Counted from the stretch's first letter, positions 1-7,488 are shown. The stretch is DNA of 10,412 bases from an uncultured Collinsella sp. (GCA_934617135.1 CAKTUC010000047.1:1-10412); one strand, 5' to 3'. Numbers and translations: made by a program. Notes: generated by a model not told the origin, from the letters alone.

Positions 1-2294
1 AACTGGACGAGCGAGCTGGCGCCAATCTCGTTGGCCACCTGGCCAAAGACGACGTTGGACGACACGGCAAAGGCCTGTTGCAGGCTGATGGTGCCGTAGC
101 TCTCGTTGGCGCAGTTGGTGACCGGCGCGTTGCCAATATCCATGGAGCCGGGCGCCTGGTAGGTGCTGGTAAGGCTGGCGGTGCCGGTTTCGAGCGCCGC
201 GGAGAGTGTGACAACCTTAAACGTGGAGCCCGGGGTGTACAGCGCGTCCATGGCGCGATCGTACATGGAGCCGTCCTCGCCGCCGCCTGCCTGCAGGAGG
301 GCGTCGATATTGGTGTTGTCGTAGGTGGGCGAGCTGGCGCACGCAAGGACCGCACCGGTGCGCGGATCCATGACCACCACGGCGCCCTTAAAGCCCTTGA
401 GCGCCTGCTCGGCAGCCGTCTGGATGCGCGAATCGATGGTGAGCTTGGCGGTATTGCCCGGCTGGGTCTGCCCCGCGAGCGACGCGATGGCGTTGTTCCA
501 GCTGGAGTAATCCTTGGAGCCGGTGAGCGTGTCGTTCATGACGCTCTCGATGCCGGCGGTACCGTACTGCTGGCTCACGTAGCCCACCACGTGTGCGGCC
601 ATATTGCCGTTGGGGTAGGAGCGGGCGTAGGTGCCGTCCTCCTGCTGCAGCGACTCGGCCAGCGTCACGCCGTCGGACGTGATGATGGAGCCGCGCTGGA
701 TGTACTTAGAGCGGGCGATGGTGTGGTTGTTGGTCGGCATGTCCTGGTAGTCCTTGGCCTTGATGACCTGGACATAGGTGAGGTTGCCGATAAGGATGGC
801 GAACAGCGCCGTAAAGGCGAACACGGCGCGGGTCAGGCGGTTGGCGAGTGCCACGCGGCCCAGCACGCCGGACTCGGGCGTGTCGAGCAGACGACGGCGC
901 ATGCGCGAGCCGGCGGAGTGGCTACCGCGGCCGTAGGAAGATGCGTTGGCAAAACGCGTGCCCGTCGGGGCAGCGGCGGATGCGACCTGGTCATCGGTGA
1001 TGGCGGCCATAGTGCCGGTACCGGTGAGCTCGGCTTCGCGTCCGGTCGCCTCGTCGCCGGCGCGCAGCAGCAGCGCGACGATGATAAAGCTCGCCAGCAG
1101 CGAGGAGCCGCCCTGGCTCATAAAGGGCAGGGTGACGCCGGTCAGCGGGATCAGACGGGTCACGCCGCCAACAATCAAGAAAGCCTGGAAGCTGATGGCC
1201 GCCGTAAGGCCGGTCGCGCTAAAGGCGGCAAGGTCGGACTTGGCGCGGGCGGCCGTGGTGAGACCGCGCACGGCAAAAAGCATAAACAGGATGAGCACGG
1301 CGCCGCCGCCCAAAAGGCCCATTTCCTCGCCGATGGCCGAGAAGATAAAGTCGGACTCGACGACGGGGATGTTGTTTGCCATACCGTTGCCAATGCCGAC
1401 GCCAACCAGGCCGCCGTCGGCCAGCGAATAGAGCGACTGCACGATCTGGTAGCCCTGGCCCTGGGCGTCCTTAAACGGGTCGGCCCAGATCTGGAAACGC
1501 ACCTGCACGTGCGACAGGAACTTGTAGGCGCCCACGGCTCCAACGGCCAGCAGCGCAAGGCCGATGATGACGTACGAAAAGCGTCCCGTGGCAACATAGA
1601 GCATCAGCAAAAAGATGGTGTAGAACAGGACGGCCGAGCCCAGGTCGCGTTCGAAGACGACGACGAGCAGGCACACGCCCCACACGGCAAACAGCGGCAG
1701 CAGCAGGCGGAAGCGCGGAATCTTGAGGCCCAGGATCTTGCGGTTGGAGATGGAGAGCAGCTCGCGGTTCTCGGCCAGATAGCCTGCCAGGAACAGGACG
1801 ATGAAGACCTTGGCGAACTCGCCGGGCTGGATGGTGAAGCCCGCGATGCGAATCCACAGCTTGGAGCCCGAGATCGTGGTGCCGATAAAGATCGGCAGCA
1901 TCAGCAGGATGATGCCGATAATGCCAAAGGTGTACTTGTAGCGCATGACCACGTCGAGGTTCTTGACCAGTGCGAGCGTTCCCACCATGAGCGCCACCGA
2001 GACAAACAAGATGATGAGCTGCGAGATGGCAAGGTCGGGGGCCAAGCGCGTCACGAATGTGATGCCGATGCCCGAGAGCACAAAGACGATGGGCAGGATG
2101 GCGGGGTCGGCGCCGGGCGCCAGGATACGTACGGCGATATGCGCCGCGGCGAAGGCGGCGAACAGGCCGATCGGCACGGCGAGCGTCTCAAAGGAAATCG
2201 TGGCGCCCGCGGTGAGCACGTACATCGCATAGAGCAGGATGACGGGGAACGCCGAGGCGATGAGCAAGAGCAGTTCGGTGTTGCGGCGACTCAT
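1..2294 (-). CDS. rodA-pbpA: RodA/FtsW (SEDS) glycosyltransferase fused to class B penicillin-binding protein (PbpA-like), 3'-truncated by window edge
   Basis: Bifunctional peptidoglycan synthase at the cytoplasmic membrane: the SEDS half polymerises lipid II into glycan strands and the PBP half cross-links them. I read the frame codon by codon from ATG 2294 to the window edge (764 codons) and found no stop. Residues 1-410 form about 12 membrane segments with SEDS motifs: QPGEFAK (156-162; families usually have Ser at the Gly), ERDLGS (from 215), and DFIFSAIGEE, whose D315 matches the essential extracytoplasmic Asp. Residues 410-485 are a hydrophilic linker. A single membrane helix lies at about 491-511. 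The PBP dimerisation region starts at RGSII, and the transpeptidase shows STFK (S690 nucleophile, K693) and S745-S746-N747. The KTG motif lies beyond coordinate 1. AAAGGGAG, 8 nt before the ATG, sets the start, 16 nt after pstP. RodA and PbpA are normally separate adjacent genes. Fusion is topologically sound because both joined ends are cytoplasmic. Confidence 0.93.
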   Translation of the reverse strand, partial: MSRRNTELLLLIASAFPVILLYAMYVLTAGATISFETLAVPIGLFAAFAAAHIAVRILAPGADPAILPIVFVLSGIGITFVTRLAPDLAISQLIILFVSVALMVGTLALVKNLDVVMRYKYTFGIIGIILLMLPIFIGTTISGSKLWIRIAGFTIQPGEFAKVFIVLFLAGYLAENRELLSISNRKILGLKIPRFRLLLPLFAVWGVCLLVVVFERDLGSAVLFYTIFLLMLYVATGRFSYVIIGLALLAVGAVGAYKFLSHVQVRFQIWADPFKDAQGQGYQIVQSLYSLADGGLVGVGIGNGMANNIPVVESDFIFSAIGEEMGLLGGGAVLILFMLFAVRGLTTAARAKSDLAAFSATGLTAAISFQAFLIVGGVTRLIPLTGVTLPFMSQGGSSLLASFIIVALLLRAGDEATGREAELTGTGTMAAITDDQVASAAAPTGTRFANASSYGRGSHSAGSRMRRRLLDTPESGVLGRVALANRLTRAVFAFTALFAILIGNLTYVQVIKAKDYQDMPTNNHTIARSKYIQRGSIITSDGVTLAESLQQEDGTYARSYPNGNMAAHVVGYVSQQYGTAGIESVMNDTLTGSKDYSSWNNAIASLAGQTQPGNTAKLTIDSRIQTAAEQALKGFKGAVVVMDPRTGAVLACASSPTYDNTNIDALLQAGGGEDGSMYDRAMDALYTPGSTFKVVTLSAALETGTASLTSTYQAPGSMDIGNAPVTNCANESYGTISLQQAFAVSSNVVFGQVANEIGASSLVQ

Positions 2295-2310
2295 AAGCGG
2301 CACTCCCTTT

Positions 2311-4197
2311 CTAATTCTTATCGGAGGCTTCGGCCTCGGCTGACTGTTCGGCGGTTTTCTCGGAATCTGACTCGGAGGTGGATTTCTGATCGGTGTTGTC
2401 GCGAATCGTTTGCGCGTCAATCACCTGACGGGTCTGCTCCTCGTCAATCTGATGGCGGTACTTGGAAATGGTGTCCTGCGCATCGTCGACATTCGTTTGC
2501 GGAATGCCTGCCTTCAGGCGGTTTTGCGTGTCTTCGGGCAGGTCGGACAGTTTGATGCTGGTTTCGCTCTCGAGCCAGTGGAGCTCGACCCCGAGCGTCT
2601 TGCCGGGCAGGCCGCGCCAGACGGCGACATTGCCGTGGTAGGTTCCCAAGTAATAGGAGCCGGTGACGCCCGTGTATGCCCAGATGCCTGCTACCAGCAC
2701 GAAGACAAGGGCCAAGATGGCGGCGATGGTGACATTGCGGCGTCGGACGCGTTTTGCCTCGCGCATGACGCCGTCGTCGACCAGGTCGACGACCACCACG
2801 GTCACATTGTCGTGGCCGCCGGCGGCGAGCGCCGCGTCCACCAAGTTGTCGACGCAGATCTGTGCGGTCGAGGACTGCGTAGCGATGTTCTCGATATCGC
2901 TATCGGGAATCATGCTCGAAAGACCGTCGGAGCACAGAATCAGGCGGTCGCCTTCCTCGATGTGCAGGGTAAAGTGGTCGGCATACATGGCAGGATCCGA
3001 GCCCAGCGCGCGGGTGATGACCGAGCGGTTGGGGTGGACGCGGGCCTCGTCGGCCGTAATCTCGCCGGCATCCACGAGCTCCTCCACATAGGAGTGGTCG
3101 CGGGTCACGCGGATGAGCGTGCCCTCGTGGAGCAGGTAGGCGCGCGAGTCGCCCACGTGGGCGATAGCGAGCGTGTCGTTTTCGATGTAGGCGCAGGTGG
3201 CCGTGCATCCCATGCCGGGTTTGCCCAGGCCGTTGAGGGCGGCCTCGATCACGGCGGCGTTGGCGGCCTCGACGGCTGCGGCCAGGCGCGCGGCGTCGGC
3301 GGACTGCGGCGCCGTCTTGGCGATGGTCTCGACGGCGATGGAGGATGCCACCTCGCCGGCGGCGTGTCCTCCCATGCCGTCGCACACGCAAAAGAGCGGC
3401 GACTGCACCAGATAGGAGTCCTCATTGTGCGGGCGTACGCATCCGACGTCGGAGCGGGCGCCCCACATAAGCTGCGTGGTGGTGCCGGCGTCGTAGGTCG
3501 AGTCGGTCTCGATGCGCTCGTCGGTCAGCGGCTCAAAGCTCATGGTCGAGCCGGGATCTTTGAGCTTTGCCTCCACGGCGGCGACATCGATCTCGGCGGT
3601 GTCGCCGGGGGAGACAGTGTCGGCATCGTCTCCCGACTCGGCGTCGGAGATGTCCGGAAGGTTGAGATCTTCGGTTACGCGGTCGGCGGGATCGCCGTCC
3701 TGCTGCGGCTCGACAGCCGTCGGCTCGGGCGTCGCAAAGTGCGACGGCGCGGGCATGCTCTGGGGTTGAGCGGAGGGCTCGGGAGCTGCGGCGGGCTGCT
3801 CGACTTCGGCAGGCGTTGCGGATGCGGGCACCGCCTCGCTTGCCGGGGTGACGGGGAATACCGGTGCGGCAGGCTCGGGAGCTGCAAACACGGCCGCGCT
3901 CTCGTTAATCGCCTCGGCGACGGGCTCGGCAAAGTGAGCCGGTGCGGGCGTTGCCTCCGGTTCCGCGGGCTGCTCGGCAGCGTGCGCGCCGATGGGGGCG
4001 TCGAGCTGCTCGGTTTCGGCGTCCTCGTCATCGGCGAGTGCCGGATATTCTTGAGTTACATGCGAAAGAGGCAGGGAGAACACGGTGTCCTCGGGCTCCA
4101 CGGTCGCAGGGCGCGCCGGAGCGGCATGGGCCGGCGCAGCTGCGGGGGCAGCCGGCGTCTCGGGCATGGTTGCGGACTTGTTCTCCTCGTCGATCAT
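2311..4197 (-). CDS. pstP: PstP-like PP2C Ser/Thr protein phosphatase with a long acidic Pro/Ala N-terminal extension
   Basis: Metal-dependent (Mn/Mg) Ser/Thr phosphatase, 628 aa, expected to reverse phosphorylation by the operon's kinase and of cell-wall targets such as PbpA. The PP2C domain spans about residues 244-480: RPHNEDS, D273-GMGG, GDSR (D350), HPNRSVITRALG, SDGL (D424) and GGHDN (D463), so all the usual metal ligands appear present. A membrane helix at about 489-510 leads to a roughly 118-residue external tail containing the YYLGTYHGNVAVWRG segment expected of PstP relatives, ending in a charged Ser/Glu-rich tail. Mycobacterial PstP begins with the catalytic domain, so residues 1-243, acidic and rich in Pro/Ala/Glu, are extra. 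The start is supported by a 4-bp ATGA overlap with fhaB and AGGTGA 7 nt upstream. An internal start at M244 would give a standard PstP, but I see no reason to prefer it. Confidence 0.93.
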   Translation of the reverse strand: MIDEENKSATMPETPAAPAAAPAHAAPARPATVEPEDTVFSLPLSHVTQEYPALADDEDAETEQLDAPIGAHAAEQPAEPEATPAPAHFAEPVAEAINESAAVFAAPEPAAPVFPVTPASEAVPASATPAEVEQPAAAPEPSAQPQSMPAPSHFATPEPTAVEPQQDGDPADRVTEDLNLPDISDAESGDDADTVSPGDTAEIDVAAVEAKLKDPGSTMSFEPLTDERIETDSTYDAGTTTQLMWGARSDVGCVRPHNEDSYLVQSPLFCVCDGMGGHAAGEVASSIAVETIAKTAPQSADAARLAAAVEAANAAVIEAALNGLGKPGMGCTATCAYIENDTLAIAHVGDSRAYLLHEGTLIRVTRDHSYVEELVDAGEITADEARVHPNRSVITRALGSDPAMYADHFTLHIEEGDRLILCSDGLSSMIPDSDIENIATQSSTAQICVDNLVDAALAAGGHDNVTVVVVDLVDDGVMREAKRVRRRNVTIAAILALVFVLVAGIWAYTGVTGSYYLGTYHGNVAVWRGLPGKTLGVELHWLESETSIKLSDLPEDTQNRLKAGIPQTNVDDAQDTISKYRHQIDEEQTRQVIDAQTIRDNTDQKSTSESDSEKTAEQSAEAEASDKN

Positions 4198-4610
4198 CGA
4201 CGGTTCACCTTCATGACCACGTCGCCAATCTGGACCTCGTCGCCCTCGCGCAGCGTTGCAGGCTCCACCAGCTGACGGCCGTTAACGAGCGTGCCGTTCA
4301 GCGAGTTGAGGTCTTCGATAATGAGTGCCGGGCCCTGCAGCGAAAAGCGCGCGTGCGAGGCCGAGACAAACGGTTCGTTGATGCAGATGTCCGAGGACGG
4401 CGAGCGGCCGACGATGACGGGGCCGAGCATGTCCACATGGATGCCACGGATGCCGCGCGGACCCTTGTCCACATCGATCGTCCAGATAGCGGAGTCGCGG
4501 CGCTGGCCGCGCACGAGTCCCACACCGGTTTTCATGACGGCGAACAGGAAGATGTAGAGCAGGGCGACCAGGACGATGCGGCCTGCAAAAAGGACGATAT
4601 CGATGTTCAT
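4194..4610 (-). CDS. fhaB: FhaB/FipA-like membrane-anchored FHA-domain protein
   Basis: Small (138 aa) phosphothreonine-reading adaptor. One N-terminal membrane segment (about residues 5-27) is followed by a short basic stretch (RGQRRD) and a C-terminal FHA domain (about 55-136) that would face the cytoplasm. The FHA fingerprint is complete: G68-R69-S70, S83-A84-S85-H86, and N105-G106-T107; the Arg, Ser and Asn are the residues that bind phosphothreonine in this fold. Size and architecture match mycobacterial FhaB (FipA), a cell-division adaptor. The gene starts 6 nt after fhaA, with AGGGG 10 nt before the ATG, lying inside the 3' end of fhaA. Its TGA overlaps the pstP ATG (ATGA). Likely partners, by inference, are phosphorylated products of this operon: the kinase, the PstP extension or the RodA-PBP linker. 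Confidence 0.92.
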   Translation of the reverse strand: MNIDIVLFAGRIVLVALLYIFLFAVMKTGVGLVRGQRRDSAIWTIDVDKGPRGIRGIHVDMLGPVIVGRSPSSDICINEPFVSASHARFSLQGPALIIEDLNSLNGTLVNGRQLVEPATLREGDEVQIGDVVMKVNRR

Positions 4611-4616
4611 AAGCGA

Positions 4617-5627
4617 CTATCCCCTAAATTCAAAGGTGCTCAGGCCAAACGTCAGCAGGTCGCCGTTGCGCAGCGGGCAGCGCGTGATGCGGCGGTTGTT
4701 GACGAGCGTGCCGTTGGTGGAATTGAGGTCCTCGATCGACCAGTCCGAACCGGTAAAGGTGAGCTGGGCGTGACGGCGCGACACGTTGGGGTCGCGCAGG
4801 GCGATGTCGGAAACCGAGCGCTCGCGGCCGATGGTCACCTGCGCGGAGGTGATGCTGTGGCTCTCGCCGCTCACGACGTCGACGAGCTGGGCGAGCGGGC
4901 GCTGCGGGGCGCGGGTGCTCGCCATGTTGGAGGCAATACCGGCCGCGGCGCCAAGGCCCACAGCGGCGCCGGTCGCGGCGGCTCCGCCCATGCCGGCGAG
5001 GGCGTCACGAGAGACGGTCTGCGGCACGGGGATGGGTGCGGCGGCGGGGTCGGGGACGTTGGGCGCAAAGGGATCGGCCACGGCGAGCGGGTCGGGAGCG
5101 GCGACGCGGGGTGCCGGCTGCTGGGGCATGGCGGCGGGGTGTTGCTGCTGCGGGGCGGCGAACTGCTGCTTGCCGGCGCGGGGAGCGCTGGCGGCGCGGC
5201 TTGCGGCCGAGTTGTTCTGGCCCAGGCCATTTTGGTAGGCGCGCTCTTCCTCGTACAGGCGGCCGAGCGTGGGGGCGTCGACGTTCTCGGCAAAGACCGA
5301 GAACTTACCGGCACGCAGCTGCGGGTCGATCATAAAGCGAACGAGGGGTTCGCCGACAAACACATAGCGGCGCTTTTCGGCCTGTGCCTTCACAAACTCG
5401 CGGACTTCGCGCGAAAGCTCGGGGTAGAACGGGGCGAGCATGGGATCGTCGTCGGCGGCGATCAGGATGGTATAGAGTGCCGGCGCGGTGTTGACGCCGT
5501 TGATCACCAGAGTCTGATCCTCCATGTCGCGAGCGGCCTGCTTGGCAAGCTTCTTAAAGGAGAACGGGGCACGGGTGGCACCGAAGATGCCGGCCACGTG
5601 GTCCTCGAAGATGTTCAGGAAGTTCAC
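4617..5627 (-). CDS. fhaA: FhaA-like protein: N-terminal DUF3662 (FhaA_N) domain, disordered linker, C-terminal FHA domain
   Basis: Cytoplasmic phosphothreonine-binding adaptor, 336 aa. Residues 1 to about 125 resemble the FhaA N-terminal domain (DUF3662; opens FLNIFEDHVAGIFG), usual in actinobacterial proteins of this operon. A Gln/Pro/Ala-rich linker follows (about 140-245), including an unusually Gly/Ala-rich hydrophobic stretch at 209-235. The FHA domain (about 245-336) shows G267-R268-E, S-R-R-H286 and N305-G306-T307, all expected phosphothreonine contacts. In mycobacteria FhaA binds phosphorylated regulators of peptidoglycan precursor supply (MviN, CwlM). The start is GTG, overlapping the kinase TGA by 4 bp (GTGA). 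It is the first possible start after an in-frame stop at 5634-5636, and GGAGAG lies 9 nt upstream, so the call is firm despite the non-ATG codon. Confidence 0.93.
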   Translation of the reverse strand: MNFLNIFEDHVAGIFGATRAPFSFKKLAKQAARDMEDQTLVINGVNTAPALYTILIAADDDPMLAPFYPELSREVREFVKAQAEKRRYVFVGEPLVRFMIDPQLRAGKFSVFAENVDAPTLGRLYEEERAYQNGLGQNNSAASRAASAPRAGKQQFAAPQQQHPAAMPQQPAPRVAAPDPLAVADPFAPNVPDPAAAPIPVPQTVSRDALAGMGGAAATGAAVGLGAAAGIASNMASTRAPQRPLAQLVDVVSGESHSITSAQVTIGRERSVSDIALRDPNVSRRHAQLTFTGSDWSIEDLNSTNGTLVNNRRITRCPLRNGDLLTFGLSTFEFRG

Positions 5628-7477
5628 GAAAGATCACTCTCCGTATAGGTTCTTTGGTATCCGAGCAAATATAGGCATATCCCAACGATTATAGAGGATA
5701 GGGTTCCCGCAACCGCCGCCTTGACGACGACCGCGGCCGCAAGGCTGGCAATTTCCATATGGTGTGCAAGACAGAGCGACGCCGCGGAGCCGATGCCGCA
5801 GCCGGCGATGGCGGCGATGGCGGCGAGGTTCGAGCCCTGCTCGGCACGCTTGGCATGGGCATTGAGCAGCAGGGATGTCAGCGCAGCTGTCGCCGCGACG
5901 AGCGCAATGGCGGCCCAGAGGAACGCATCTCCCAGCGCTGCGGCGACGTTACCGAGCCCCAACACGCCTCCGGCAGAAAGCGCGACCGTGGCCAGGCGGG
6001 CAAAGAGCGCGCCCATGCCCGTGGCGGCCGCGGCGCTTGTCGGGCCGAGCCAAAAGGCCGCGATGCCGGCGGCGACCCCGGCGGCAAGGATGACGTCGCC
6101 GGTTAGGCAGCCAAGTGCAAGCGCGCAGGTGAGTGCGGCGCTCGCGGCGGCCTCGGTGCGGCCCCAGGCGATCCACCAGCCGGACATGGCGGCAGCAAAG
6201 ATCACCGCGACGGGCAGCATCGACAGAATGCCCTGTGCCTGCATGGTGGCGTTGGCCATAAGTACCAAAAAGCCCACGGCCGAGATGGCCGAGCCAATCT
6301 GCGGGGCCAGGCCGGCGGCCGCCCCAATCGCGATGGCCGCGGCGATAAGTCCGGGAAGCGCCGCGACACCAGCCGTCTGCATCAGTAGAAAGCTGAAGGT
6401 GGCACACGTTAGCGCCGAGAGGGCGCGCATGGTGTAATCGCTTGCGCGGCTCCAGCGCGTGCCCGCCCAGCCGAGCGCGGGGTCGACCTCAATGACGTCG
6501 TCCTCGTAGGGCAGCGACTCGATATCGTCTGCCGCGTGCTCGTCATCCGAAAGCTCGCCCACCATCTGCTCCAGGCTGCGACGGCCCTCGCGCACGCTGC
6601 CCAAGCCGGCGAGCAGCCGGTCGCAAAAGGCCTCTATGCTGTTGGGCCGGTCCTGCGGCATGGGGGAGAGCGCGCTCATCAGTGCAGCCTCGGCCCCCGG
6701 GGGAAAGTGCGGGATGAGCTCGCTGGGATAGGTGGCGCCGCCGATGATGCGGTCGAGCGAGTCGCCGGGCGTGGCCGCCATAAAGGGGGCGCTGCCACAC
6801 AGACCCTCGTAGATCACGCAGGCGAGGGCAAAGACGTCGGCACGTTCGTCGACCGTGCCGGTCTCGATATCGAGTTGCTCGGGCGGCATGTAGCCGATGG
6901 TGCCGCCGCGCGAGCCGCCAAAGCCGCCGGCAGACGACAGCCGCGCCATGCCAAAGTCGGTGAGCTTTACATTGCCCGAGTGGTCGATGAGCACGTTGGC
7001 GGGCTTAATATCCAGGTGGAGCACGCCGTTGCTATGGGCGAAGGTGAGCGCCTGGCCCAGTGCGTCGGCAATTGCCGCGGCTTCGTCAAAGGTGAGCGAA
7101 TGGCCGTCCACGCGATGCAAAAACTCGGCTAGGGACATGCCGTCGACATATTCCATGACTAGGTAGGCATAGGCGGTATCGTGCGTAAAGTCGATAACCT
7201 GCACGATATTGGGATGTTGAAGCATGGCGGCGGTGTGTGCCTCGCGCAGGACATCCATGATGTCGCTGGCGGGCATGCCGGCACCGTTGATAAGGGGGAT
7301 GCGCTTAATGGCGACGCGGCGGCGCAGGTGCGTGTCGCGGCAAATCTCGATGGAGCCAAAACCGCCGGTCGCAAGCGTCTCGAGCGGCTGGTACCGCTTG
7401 AGCAGCTCGCGAGAGCTGGTGCCCTCCAAGGGAACGTCCGGTGAGAACCGGGCGGTATGTTGCGAGAAAAGCGGCAT
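5624..7477 (-). CDS. Ser/Thr protein kinase with a C-terminal polytopic membrane domain, no PASTA repeats
   Basis: Hanks-type kinase, 617 aa from the ATG. The kinase domain (about residues 29-290) has the Gly loop TGGFGS (37-42), VAIK with K58, an acidic partner at about E79, the catalytic loop HLDIKPAN (D156, N161), DFG (D174), a Gly-rich activation loop ending GTIGYMPPEQL, and ADVFAL. The catalytic loop has Leu in place of the usual HRD Arg. An acidic linker (about 300-335) leads to an Ala-rich membrane region (about 345-605) of roughly ten hydrophobic segments. I do not recognise that domain, and no extracellular sensor such as PASTA is present. This is the first gene of the operon; the likely targets are neighbouring FHA and cell-wall proteins. 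GAGGG lies 6 nt before ATG 7477; the in-frame TTG at 7483 abuts it and is a poorer start. It could be the counterpart of PknA, but the architecture differs. Confidence 0.9.
   Translation of the reverse strand: MPLFSQHTARFSPDVPLEGTSSRELLKRYQPLETLATGGFGSIEICRDTHLRRRVAIKRIPLINGAGMPASDIMDVLREAHTAAMLQHPNIVQVIDFTHDTAYAYLVMEYVDGMSLAEFLHRVDGHSLTFDEAAAIADALGQALTFAHSNGVLHLDIKPANVLIDHSGNVKLTDFGMARLSSAGGFGGSRGGTIGYMPPEQLDIETGTVDERADVFALACVIYEGLCGSAPFMAATPGDSLDRIIGGATYPSELIPHFPPGAEAALMSALSPMPQDRPNSIEAFCDRLLAGLGSVREGRRSLEQMVGELSDDEHAADDIESLPYEDDVIEVDPALGWAGTRWSRASDYTMRALSALTCATFSFLLMQTAGVAALPGLIAAAIAIGAAAGLAPQIGSAISAVGFLVLMANATMQAQGILSMLPVAVIFAAAMSGWWIAWGRTEAAASAALTCALALGCLTGDVILAAGVAAGIAAFWLGPTSAAAATGMGALFARLATVALSAGGVLGLGNVAAALGDAFLWAAIALVAATAALTSLLLNAHAKRAEQGSNLAAIAAIAGCGIGSAASLCLAHHMEIASLAAAVVVKAAVAGTLSSIIVGICLYLLGYQRTYTESDLS
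5637..5642 (-). promoter_or_regulatory. Ribosome binding site for fhaA (GTG start)
   Basis: GGAGAG on the minus strand lies 9 nt before GTG 5627, inside the last codons of the kinase gene. An in-frame stop just upstream leaves the GTG as the only nearby start. Together with the GTGA overlap this points to translational coupling of kinase and fhaA. Confidence 0.6.
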
Positions 7478-7483
7478 GGCCAA

Positions 7484-7488
7484 CCCTC
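7484..7488 (-). promoter_or_regulatory. Ribosome binding site deciding the kinase start
   Basis: GAGGG on the minus strand sits 6 nt upstream of ATG 7477. It directly abuts the alternative in-frame TTG at 7483, leaving no spacer there. This favours the ATG and shortens the protein by two residues relative to the longest open frame. Confidence 0.6.

Noticed and set aside
78..2555. Open frame of 825 codons on the plus strand
   Set aside because: It lies exactly antisense, codon for codon, to the RodA-PBP frame and runs on into the 3' end of pstP. Its product is Gly/Arg/His/Asp-rich with no recognisable domain, and the opposite strand has clear SEDS and PBP motifs. It is an artefact of high GC content.
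3466..3468. Alternative pstP start at internal ATG (M244), giving a normal-length PstP
   Set aside because: The ATGA overlap with fhaB and a ribosome binding site support the upstream start, and the extension stays open and in frame. I keep it only as an alternative.
2410..4275. Open frame of 621 codons on the plus strand opposite pstP
   Set aside because: Low-complexity Gly/Arg/Val translation with no family motifs, while the minus strand encodes a complete PP2C domain.
3942..5648. Open frame of 568 codons on the plus strand opposite fhaA and fhaB
   Set aside because: It crosses three real minus-strand genes and shows no domain; it is a shadow of their GC-rich codons.
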